Assembly: GCA_026686845.1 (NCBI GenBank) | Contig: JAIVEN010000002.1 | Coordinates: forward strand, 41,185,001 to 41,249,000 | Direction: 5' to 3' | Source: Adenanthera pavonina | Taxonomy: Eukaryota; Streptophyta; Magnoliopsida; Fabales; Fabaceae | DNA length: 64,000 bases | Shown here: one piece after another, positions 12,807-23,041 of the stretch | Position numbering within the stretch: the stretch's first letter is position 1 | Layout of the letters: each line of letters begins with the position of its first letter | The notes under the pieces: generated by a model | Database searches by the model: none | Seen by the model: only the letters and a program-made list of their open reading frames with translations | What the model was told of the DNA's origin: nothing | Position numbers and translations under genes: made by a program

Positions 12807-13507
12807 TGTAACACCTTATTTTTTAACTTATTTCCCATGAATTAGGCTCCTTTTAGGTCTAATTATACTTGATCCTAAGCTTGAATCACATAAGAATGAA
12901 AATCAGAATTTTCAAAATTTTTGGTTACTGTTTATGTGGTAGCTTCCACTTTGGCGACTGAACTTTGAAAATTCATAACTAATTATAGAAAAATTATTTC
13001 CTAGTGATTCAAGTCTCTAACAATAGATAAAAACCTTATTTACATGGAACAAATATAAAACAGATCATTCTATTGACCAATTTATACAGTTTATTCCTCA
13101 AACATTTATTATATATTTGGTCATTTTCTCTTTCCCAGGATTTTGGCCTTATATTGAAAAATTCATATCTCATTATATCCTGATCCAAATCATACATTAT
13201 TTATGTCATTGGAAAGCCCTGTGAGTCTACTTTCTAGAAATAGTTTTCTTGTACATTGATTCAACCTGAACAGGACATGGTGTTAACTTAAATCATAAAG
13301 GGTCAGAATTCCACTTTTGCTGGAACAGTTTTGGGAAAACCTCCATATCTCCTATCATATAGCTCCAATTACCTCCAAATTAGTGGCATATGAAACTTAA
13401 AACATAGAAATTTTCATAAATGCAAACCACTGAATTTTTGGAGCTCTGCACAATTTATATCATCTTTTATTCATTTTATAACATCCTATAAAAATAGGGA
13501 TATTACA
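12807..13507 (-). mobile_element. T1-family LTR E, internally deleted, reverse orientation
   Basis: The ends are TGTAACACCTTA and GGGATATTACA, but the LTR is only 701 bp against about 2.5 kb for D. The 3'-terminal ~640 bp align with LTRs C and I. The last ~50 bp before 13507 are the LTR start, so about 1.8 kb including the donor and hairpin is missing. A reverse PBS flanks it at 12790-12802 and a reverse polypurine tract (TTTCTTCCCCCCTTAATTAA) starts at 13508. Confidence 0.8.
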
Positions 13508-14056
13508 TTTCTTCCCCCCTTAATTAAAATTTCGTCCTTGAAATTTTGCTGAATTCTTATACATTCCTTTCTCCTTCTTCGCATTTCCCAATTTTCTAGA
13601 CTATCTCTTAGTAGAGGAATACTTTCTTCCTTACTTGTTTGGTTTAATAGTCACCACCTCACTCTGGTATTCTTTGCTAGTCTACTACATTCACAAAGTC
13701 TGGTGAATACTTTTCATATTGGGAAAATATCGAGGACATCACATATCTATTTTATTGTAGGGGTACTGAAAGCTTTCCATAAAACATATCCATACTTACT
13801 CTCACAATTCCCTTTATCTTAGGGCATTGATAACTTCTACATAACATATTTATTCGTACTATCATGATATTTCCTCATATTTTTCATGCTATAATCTTTC
13901 TATCGGCATCTGACATCTTTCTTTTCTTTATCTTTCATAACTTTATTCTATTTACATGAATAATCTTTCTATTAAGCATAAACTGACTACATTAGCTTTG
14001 CTTATATGGTACTTACAAGTCCATCCTTTCCTTCTTTTCTTTTTCCTTACCTCAAG
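13508..14056 (-). mobile_element. 3' non-coding spacer of a reverse T1 element
   Basis: It begins with a reverse-complement polypurine tract and the reverse of the TTTCAAGGACGAAATTTT phrase found before other T1 polypurine tracts. The first ~120 bp align inverted with the right half of the 9216-9634 spacer. The rest is pyrimidine-rich with no recognisable pol domain. It ends where T2 LTR homology resumes. Confidence 0.6.
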
Positions 14057-14827
14057 TCCACTCATCCTATTAGGGAGGAGAGCCATAGTTCAAGTACTAG
14101 TGTAACCTTTCGCCGTGTTGCATTAGCGTGAGATGAGTTTAGTGATGTCCCGAAATTAGTCTTTACCGACTGTTGGAAGGGAGTCACCTATTTGAAATGT
14201 CCTTTGATGACGCTAGCTTGTGGTTCTAGCTGTGTATGAGGGAGACATGCATTTCACGACATCTTGCATTCATGGCACCATGTGCATTTTTATTTGAATT
14301 ATTATATAGGTTGTCTGTGTGTGATCCCAGCTACTAAGACTTTGTCTTACACCCCTTCTTATAACTAGCATTTCAGGTAAAGGCTCTGGTACTAGTATGG
14401 ATAAGACAAGGGAGTTGTAGTCTCTCCAATGTAGGAATATTCAAGTCACGGTAGTATGTGTGTATTGTCTAAGTCATACATTGTGCCAAGTAGTATAGTA
14501 TGTTTGTAATTGATATGAGGATCATGATGACTATAATGATGATGGTTGTATGATGTATATATATATGATGATGGTGAATGATAAGGGATGTTGTATAATT
14601 GATGATAAGTTTGGATATGTGGTATGTATTAGTGTGTATGTGTGATAATGGTTTGGGTCTTGGCATTTGTCATTATTGATGGAGTGGGTCTCTTTGTGTC
14701 AGAATGGTCGTGTGTGAGCCCCAAAAGAGGTATTGGGCCTAGATGGTGTGATTTGGGCATATAGTTCATTTTGTGAATTTGTGGTTTAAGAGAGTTAAAT
14801 CTTAGAGGAGTGGTTCTTTTGACGTGA
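14057..14827 (+). mobile_element. T2-family LTR, 3' part of split copy A
   Basis: It matches the complete T2 LTR from about 50500 to 51150: AGTGATGTCCC, ACTGTTGGAAGGGA, GGTTCTAGCTGTG, GGGAGACATGCATT, the hairpin TAAGACTTTGTCTTA (14335-14349), CAG|GTAAAGGCTCTGGT (AG at 14375-14376), and the GTGTGAGCCCCAA-like tail. Together with 2491-3773 it makes one LTR missing only about 25-30 bp at the interruption. Its last ~550 bp are absent because element K begins at 14828. Confidence 0.8.
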
Positions 14828-16934
14828 TGTAATATCCTGAAATTTTTTTGTGAATATTTAAGGCTCAATATTTTAAAATCTATAAAGAATTTGTAAAAAT
14901 GGGTATACACCATTTGGCATGAAATATAATAAAATGGTTAATAATCTTAGTTAAAAAAATGATGATTTTGCCCCTGGAAGAAGAAAAAGAAAAGAAAAAG
15001 GAAAAAGGAAAAGAAAAAAAAAAGAGTCAGAGGACGCAAAGGATTGAAGAAAAGTTTATGAATTTTGGGATAAATTACATCTAATGACCTAAAAGTTTTA
15101 AAAATTATAAATAGGCCTCTAGTCAAGGGTAATTTTATAAATATGAAAAATTATAGTCAAAATAAAGCTCTCAATGAGTTAGACCCAATGAAATATAGTA
15201 TGAAATTTATTAAGATCATTTTAATTAAACTCATAACTCATCATCTTCCCAGCCATTTCACGTCTGGAACCAGAAGTAAAGGAGAGAGAAAGAGCAAAAA
15301 AATCTCAAGAGGGAAAACAAGAGCTACAAGTCAAGAATCAAAGCCAAATCTCAAGGGTAAGTTTCCAAGGTTCATAACTTGTGTTTTCTTGAGGTTTTTG
15401 GTAGTTTTATGGATTATTTTGTCTTCTCTCTCACTTCAAGGTTCAGCCATGGCAAACCCTAGAGAGAGAAAGTTGAGCTATGGTAAAATAAAATCGTAGA
15501 AAAGCTTGAAAAGGTCTTAAGATGCATGAATGTACAAGTTGTTTCAAGTTTCATTGAGTAGTTATTTTTCTATATTTTTAGGAAATTTTATGCCTAATTA
15601 GGGTTTGATTTAGGAATGGAATTTCAAATTTTTGAATTCAAAAATGGATTCCTTAGGTCCACAATAGGTTAGAACAAGTATGTTGTACAAGGAATGCTTG
15701 ATGGATAACAAAGTGCAAATTTTAGTTCAAATGAGCACTTTGTAAATGAAATTGTATAACTAGTAGTTAATGGCATTATTTTATGATGCTATGGGATCCA
15801 AAGGAGTGTTAGAAGATCAAGGGAAAGGTTTATAAAGTTTGGTGGAACTTGGAAAGCCAAAAGGTAGTTATTTTACCAATTATGTCAAAGTTGTTAAAAC
15901 TATTTTCAATGATGTTTGGAACATGTCATGCTATGACATTAATGTTTTATGTTGTATTTGATGTGTTGGCTGTTTGAATGAGAGTTTTTATGACTCTTGG
16001 ATGTCCAATTTTTAAAATGTTACCATGCCCAAATTTTTATGAAAATGTATGGTATAAATTGGTTGATTGCTTTCAAGTGATGATTCTATGAATGATATGA
16101 TGAAATATGCACATACTTGGTTGTAACTACTGAGATTCTTTGAATCTCATTCTCATTCCAAATATTTCACTTCATAGGTCCAAGTTATGGCAAGATTGCC
16201 TAAGAAGAAAAGGGGAAGGAAAAGCAAGCTCTTAATTAAAATGAATTTGCTTGCATTGGTGCTTTGCTTGGAGTACCTTGTGAAAATGATGTGTATGGTT
16301 TTAGGACTTTACATGAATGTAATTATGTTCATCACGATCTATTATGATGTAATGTTTTAAGTGAAGATAAGAAATGGCCATGTATATATATATATTAAGG
16401 TCTATGTTGACAAGTTGTAGGAAGAAAATGGCCATTATGACACTGCTTAGAATTTCATGTACTGTTCAGAAATTTTTGTGGTTTCATGTGTGAGTGTTTT
16501 ATATTTATAAAAACTAGACATGTGTAGCTTTCCATAGACATATAGATCACTCAATTTTTAGTTGTGCATGATTTATGGTGCTTTTTCAAAGTTATGGTCA
16601 GAATCAGAAATTTTCAAAAATGATCATTGCTACAGTGAATACAATACGAATTTACTATATGAGTTGGCCAAGTAACTTCCCTGTTCAACATTTTTTCCAT
16701 TATAGAATCTTTTAAACTGTATTTAGAGACTTGAACCATGTCAATATGATTTTTCTTGGTTTAGTTTTGAATTTTCAAAGTTCACCGGGTGAAAAGAAGT
16801 TAATCAAGGGAAGAGTACTCTAAATGGAATAATTTGGTTTAAGTTGTTTTAGGTAATCAAGTTTTTAATCATGTACTAATGGACTTAAATATAGTTTCAT
16901 ACATGAGAAATGAGTCTAAGGACAAGGTGTGACA
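14828..16934 (+). mobile_element. Element K 5' LTR (T1 family)
   Basis: It runs from TGTAATATCC to GGTGTGACA (2107 bp), with the PBS four bases later. Compared with the 3' LTR it lacks about 415 bp after position 15217 (the counterpart of 23431-23845). Landmarks are a purine-rich block at 14985-15025, a GGTAAGT donor (G at 15357), the TTGGATGTCCAATTTT block (16008-16023), the hairpin TGAGATTCTTTGAATCTCA (16131-16149) and ATAG|GTCCAAG (AG at 16176-16177). A 118-codon open frame at 15143-15499 is probably not a protein, because it lies across the proposed donor. Confidence 0.9.
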
Positions 16935-16938
16935 TTTT

Positions 16939-16950
16939 TGGTATCAGAGC
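16939..16950 (+). other. Primer-binding site of element K
   Basis: TGGTATCAGAGC, the initiator-tRNA-Met type site of plant Ty3/gypsy elements, begins four bases after the CA end of the 5' LTR. Confidence 0.9.
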
Positions 16951-17069
16951 ATAAGGTTCTGGCCTAGATTAGTATAGTTCGAAAGGAAATTATAATAAAT
17001 AAATGTAATATTTATTTATTATTTCCTTTTAAGTTAATCTATTAACTAGTTGTTATTGTTGTTTGGTAG

Positions 17070-18218
17070 ATGTCTGAATCCACAAACAACTCAGGGATTG
17101 ACTATCAGTCTGAGCCACACCTCGGACCATCAGGACCTCCGGGAGACGAAAGTACTAGCTCTAACGAGATACCTTTGGAACAGCCAATTGTTGTAGACCC
17201 CATTTATGAGGTACCTATGGAGGAGCCTCCTCACGTACTGGGAGTAGAGGTTTATGAGGACGTAGACTGGGAGTTAGCTTTTTTGGAGGATCTAGATAAC
17301 ACCCCAGACAATAGACCACCGGATATAGAGATGATAGTCTACAGGATCGTGAGGAAGTTCTCTAGAGCATACGGGGTTTACTCAGAGGGTCCTGATAGAG
17401 TTCTATCCTTTATGACTAGATTGTCCCAAGTCCAATATGATTTAGAAAGACAGGGGAACAGGTATCCTGAACAGTTGTGGATTGGTACTATGCTCAGAGA
17501 GATACCTGATGATGAGTTTTGGACTGAGATTAAGGCTAAGCTAGAAGGCAGAGAGTTTGAGAGCTTGACACATTGCATCAGAATATATTATGTTGAGGCC
17601 AATTTGAAGAAGAAAAAGAAAGAGAAGGAGGAAAGTGAGAACAAGAAAGATAAGGGCAAAGAAAAAAGGCCAGTCTCAGAATGTTATGATATGCTAGACT
17701 CCTCCCACATACCTACCAATTCAAGTAGTGAGTTATTCGAGGTGGTAGACATAGTTACTAAGATATATCTTGAGAGTCATCAAGTTTTCTAGGAATCCCC
17801 TATTCTGACTTTCTTGGATTCAATAAGAGATTCATATGATCATATGGAGACACAGGATCGACAGTTCCTTGATATTGCGTGGATAAATGCAGTACTTACT
17901 ATATTACCAGGGGATGAGGATTATTGGTTGACAGTAAAAGAAGAACTTAGACATTATTGCCCTGAAAATCTACATGCTTGTGTCAGAGAGTTGATTCATC
18001 ATGAAAGGTTAGGACTAGAGCTAGCTGACACGAAGAGGACTGAGACAAACCCGATAGGATAACAACTGCATTCTATGGATCAGGTTCAACAACCAGTGCA
18101 TGAACAAGTACTAGCTTAGGATTCGGGATATGAGTCTAAGAAGGATCCAAAAGAGGATTTGTAAGAGGATTCAGTGTCAGCTCATGTTCATGATAGTCCT
18201 AGTTCTTCTTTGACTTGA
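17070..18218 (+). pseudogene. Extra upstream ORF of element K (unknown function, broken)
   Basis: An ATG at 17070 opens a 240-codon frame ending at TAG 17790-17792. The same phase continues through three more stops (TAA 18060, TAG 18117, TAA 18162) to TGA 18216-18218, so the ancestral product was probably about 382 residues. The N-terminus is acidic and proline-rich. Residues ~110-185 and the part after the first stop (codons ~249-325) look like two diverged copies of one helical unit with a shared pattern: W-I near the start, a P-x-D-E/D-x-F/Y-W core, then a C-terminal leucine-rich part. A lysine/glutamate-rich linker (about residues 182-200) lies between them. The pattern loosely resembles a gag helical domain, but I do not recognise the family. 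It precedes gag with a 266-bp gap. Tekay-type elements usually have only gag-pol, so this is unusual. Confidence 0.6.
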
Positions 18219-18484
18219 TGTAGAGTATCTAACTATGGACATGTGTATATATATAAAACTTTAGTTGATTGCAATTTTGGGTTTAAAGTATAGGCAGCCA
18301 TAGATAGCGTGATGTATATGACAGAACAGATAGCATAGTGAAAAGAATATGACTGATGTATGAATGACCCTGAATACAGCATGTACAAGGTTTTGACATG
18401 TGAATAAAAAGCTATGTTTATATAAATATGTTTTCTAAGTAATATTGCTATATGTTCATAATTTCAATTATTTTATAGATAGGA
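18219..18484 (+). other. Non-coding gap between upstream ORF and gag of element K
   Basis: No sustained frame. A stretch near 18405-18450 is shared with the leader at 12305-12350, marking it as old element leader sequence rather than gene. Confidence 0.5.
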
Positions 18485-21400
18485 ATGGCTCGCACTAGAA
18501 GACAAAGTCGAGAGATCACTCCTCAACAAGAGAGTGTACAACAGGTTGATCCCCTACAGGTTATAATGGATCGTTTGGATCAACAGCAGCGACTAATTGA
18601 GGATTTACAAAGGACAATAGCTAATCAAAGATAGCCACAGGAGGCAAGAGTACAGGAATCGCCTCCAGTGCCACAGCCATAACCTGAGCCCTAAGCAATG
18701 CCAGTTAATCCAACAGCAGGTGCAGTAGCTGATTTTGCTCACCAGCAAAATATAATAGCACAATTCAGAAAGCATTGTCCTCCATCATTTGAAGGACAAT
18801 TTGATGTACAAGCTGCGGAGGATTGGATACTGAGCTTGGAGAAAATATTTAGGCTGATGGGTTGTGCTACTGAGATGAAAGCATTATTAGCCACATACAT
18901 GCTGGAGAAAGAAGCAGACAGATGGTGGCGCACGACTGAATTGATTCTACAGGCTCGAAATATACCATTGACATGGGAGACATTTCTTGAATATTTCTAC
19001 GATAAGTATTTCCCAAGGTCAATTAGAGATGAAAAAGAAGCCGAATTCATTATGCTTAAACAAGCTGAGAATCAATCAGTAGATGAATATGTGGCTACTT
19101 TCATTCAATTGTCTAGATATTCCACATATTTGCAGCAACATGATGATGAACGGTGGAAGACGAAAAAGCTGGAAAGAGGCTTGAAATTAGCCATAAGAGA
19201 AAGAGTTGCTCCTATGAGAATTCGAGAGTTTAATACATTGGTTGAGGTCAGTATGATCGCTAAAGGAAGTGTGAATCATAAAGGTTTTATGTCCACTGCT
19301 CCAACTAGTACAAGAAATACTACAATTGAAGAAGGTGATCCAAGTAAAAAGAGAAAGAAGCCTTGGAACAATTTCAATAAAAGGGGTAAAATAGGTGGTA
19401 GAAGAGGAGGAGGATGAACAATGCAGAGAGATATACAAAGGGAAGCCAGGGAAGCTCCAGTATGTGATCAGTGTGGTAAAGCTCATGGCGGTAGACCATG
19501 CCTAGCTGGACAGAATGTATGTTATCGATGTGGCAAGGCTGGACACTATGCTAGAGATTACAGAGTGGATGTGGCTCATACCAGACCCCAGGCACAAGGA
19601 AGGGTCTTTGCTCTTACGCAGCATGAGGCTCGACAGTCACCTAATCTTATAGAAGGTATGATTAAAGTTAATGATTATCTTGTATATGCCTTGTTTGATT
19701 CAGGTGCTAGTCATTCATTCATTTCTTATAAGTGTGCCAAAGGATTGGGTCTGCATGTTACTGAGCTACCTTATGATCTTCATGTGTCCATGCCCACGGG
19801 TAACCATGCTATTACATCCCATGTCTTCCTAAATTGCATTGTTCAATATGAACATTGTTGTACCGCACTAGATCTCATATGCATGCCATTTCTAGATATC
19901 GATGTTATAATAGGCATGAATTGGCTTTCCACAAATAACATTCTTCTTGATTGTAAAAATAAAGCCTTGATCTTACCTACTCCAGAAAGTGTCCTAAATA
20001 CTAAGGCTAAGCTAAATTTCATATCGACCGCTCAAGTTGAGAGATGTTTAGGGAAAGGATGTCAAGCTTATTTGGTTTTCTTTTCAATAAATGTTGAGAT
20101 TGATGAAGGGATCAAAGAAATATCAGTAGTAAGAGATTTTCCTAAAGTGTTTCCTAAGGATTTTAAAAATTTACCACCTGAAAGAAAGGTAGATTTTTCT
20201 ATAGACCTTGTGCTAGGAACAAGTCCAATATCAAAGGCACCATACAGAATGGCACCACCTGAATTAGCAGAATTAAAGAATCAGATAGAAGAGCTATTGG
20301 AAAAAGGTTTCATCAGATTGAGTGTTTCTCCTTGGGGTGCTCCAGTGTTATTTGTAAAAAAGAAAGATGGGAGCCTCTGACTATGTATTAACTATAGGGA
20401 ACTAAACAAAGTTACTATTAAAAACAAATATCCTTTACCTAGAATTGATGATTTGCTAGATCAGTTGGTAGGAGCCACTATGTTTTCAAAAATCGATTTA
20501 AGATCTGGATATCATCAATTATGGGTTAAGGCAGATGATGTTCCCAAAACTGTTTTTCAAACCCTTTATGGGCATTATGAATTTTTAGTGATGTCATTTG
20601 GTCTAACGAATGCCCCAGCAATATTCATGGACTACATGAACAGGATTTTCCGGCCCTACTTAGATAAGTTTGTGGTAGTTTTCATTGATGATATCTTAGT
20701 GTACTCCAAATCTTTAGAGGATCACGAGATGCATTTGAGAATAGTCTTGTCTGTTTTAAAAGAAAAGAAATTGTATGCTAAACTGAGCAAGTGTGAGTTT
20801 TGGCTCACAGAAGTGCCGTTCTTAGGGCATGTTGTTTCCAAGGACGGGGTCACAATAGACCTAAGTAAAGTTGATGCAGTCCTAAAGTGGGAGCAACCCA
20901 AGACCGTCATTGAGATAAGAAGTTTCCTTGGTTTAGCAAGTTATTACAGACGATTTATACAGGACTTTTCTCGAATTGCATTGTCGTTTACAAAACTTAC
21001 TAGAAAGAATACATCTTTTGTGTGGGATATGAATTGCGAAAATAGTTTTAATGAATTGAAGCGCAAGTTAACTACCTCACCTTTATTAACTATACCTAAT
21101 CCTAAGGAACCTTTTGTGCTTTACACAGATGCAAGCAAGCACGGATTGGGTTGTGTTTTAATGCAGAATGGTAGAGTAGTAGCATATGCTTCTCGACAGT
21201 TAAAACCGCACAAAGAAAACTATCCTACACATGATTTAGAACTTGCGGCTATTATTCATGCTCTAAAAATATGGAGGCATTTTCTCTACGGTGGAACTGT
21301 AGAAGTGTTCTGTGACCACAAAAGCCTCAAATATTTAGAAGATCAAAAAGAATTGAATGCAAGGCAGAGGCGCTGGATGGAATTGTTAAAAGATTATGAT

Positions 21401-22993
21401 CATTCTATAAAGTACCATCCAGGTAAAGCTAATGTAGTGGCTGATGCACTTAGTAGAAAAACTATTCACATAGCCTATATGATGATCCATGAAATGAAAA
21501 TGCTGGAAGATTTTAGGGATATGTCCTTGTTTCTCCAATTACATGAGACCAAAATTGGTAATGAATTTTTACAAGATTTAATGAAAGCCCAGCAGAATGA
21601 TGAGTTTGTAAAGGTAGTTAAAGTAAAGATGAGTCAGGGATAAATGCAGGAATTCAATGAGACAAATGATGGTCTGATCAAGTTTCAAAAGAGAGTATAT
21701 GTTCCTCCAGTAGCAGAATTAAAGGAAAATATACTGGCAGAGGCACATCAAAGTAAATACACTATTCACCCAGGTATTACAAAAATGTATCATGATTTAA
21801 GAAAATTATTTTGCTGGCCTGGGATGAAAAGTGATATTACCCAGTATATGTCTAAGTGCTTAGTATGCCAAAGAGTTAAAATAGAACATCAGAAGCCTGC
21901 AGGCATGTTACAGTCTTTAGATATCCCTGAATAGAAGTGGGATAGTATATCAATGGACTTCATTATGGGATTACCTAGAACATCATTAGGATATGATGCT
22001 ATATGGGTTATAGTGGATAGGCTCACAAAGTCAGCCCATTTCCTAGCCATGAGATAAACATATACACTAGATAAATTGGCACAGTTATATATTAAAGAGA
22101 TAGTGAGACTTCATGGAGTACCCAGTAGTATTATTTCAGGTCGTGATCGAAGGTTTACGTCGAATTTTTGTAAGTCATTACAATAGGCCCTAGGTACTCA
22201 ATTGAGATTTAGTGCAGCATATCATCCACAAACTGATGGACAAACTGAGAGGACAATTCAAACATTAGAGGATATGCTAAGGGCTTATGTGCTGGAAATG
22301 AAGGGAAACTGGGATGTATACTTACCACTAGCAGAATTTGCATATAACAACAGTTATCATTCCAGTATTCAGATGGCTCCATATGAAGCGCTATATGGCA
22401 GAAAGTGCAGGTCCCCATTATGTTGGACGGAGTTAGGTGAGAGACAACTGATTGGTCCAGAAATTGTTGACCAGACCTCCAGACAAATTTAGATGATAAG
22501 AAAGAAATTACTAACGGCTCAAAGCAGACAAAAGAGTTATGCAGATAAAAGAAGGAAGCCGTTAGAATTCAAAATAGGAGATCATATTTTCCTCAAAATA
22601 TCTTTTACGACTGGAGTTAGTCGATCGCTTAAGATCAAAAAGCTTAGTCCTAAGTATATAGGACCTTTCGAAATTCTCTCAAAAGCTAGACCTGTAGCAT
22701 ATAAATTAGCTTTACCACCAAATTTGAGCCAAATACATGATGTTTTCCATGTCTCACTGCTAAAGAAATATCAGTCCAATCCTTCATATATTATAGAATA
22801 TGAATGCATTGATTTACAAGATAATCTGTGTTTTAATATTATACCTGAAAAGATTATAGATTATCGAGTCAAGCAACTGAGGAACAAAGACATTCCTCTA
22901 GTGAAGGTGGTCTGGAAGGGCTTAACCCCAGAAGAAGCAACCTGGGAGATAGAAGGAGATATGAGACAAAGATATCCAGAGTTATTTAAATAA
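18485..22993 (+). pseudogene. Element K gag-pol polyprotein (Ty3/gypsy chromovirus, Tekay/Del-like), inactivated
   Basis: One uninterrupted phase of 1502 codons runs from ATG 18485 to TAA 22991-22993 with no frameshift. It has ten premature stops at 18632, 18680, 18692, 19415, 20378, 21641, 21932, 22055, 22184 and 22490. Domains in order: gag helical domain (~18760-19260); two CCHC-type knuckles (~19470-19561), the second reading CYRCGKAGHYARDY with its last Cys changed to Tyr (19559-19561); aspartic protease with DSGA (19697-19708); reverse transcriptase with FIDD (20681-20692); RNase H with YTDAS (Asp 21128-21130) and ADALSRK; integrase with an HHCC finger (~21750-21880), catalytic Asp 21956-21958 and Glu 22247-22249, but Gly at 22139-22141 where the second Asp of S-D-R-D is expected; and a C-terminal chromodomain-like end (VVWKG...EATWEIE, ~22900-22960). 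The last feature places it in the chromoviruses. Several stops fit C-to-T or G-to-A changes. No protein can be made from this copy. Confidence 0.93.
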
Positions 22994-23025
22994 GGTATTT
23001 TTAAATTTCGAGGATGAAATTTATT

Positions 23026-23041
23026 TTAAAGGGGATAGAAA
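23026..23041 (+). other. Polypurine tract of element K
   Basis: AAAGGGGATAGAAA-type tract directly before the 3' LTR, preceded by TTTCGAGGATGAAATTTATT, which also precedes the tract of LTR D. Only about 30 bases separate it from the pol stop. Confidence 0.85.

Noticed and set aside
15143..15499. 118-codon open frame in the K 5' LTR, repeated in the 3' LTR (23824-24126).
   Set aside because: It crosses the proposed donor GGTAAGT and has no domain. Its presence in both LTRs follows from LTR duplication, not coding constraint.
16939..16950. TGGTATCAGAGC-type sites as possible tRNA genes.
   Set aside because: They are primer-binding sites next to LTR ends; no cloverleaf or full tRNA sequence is present.
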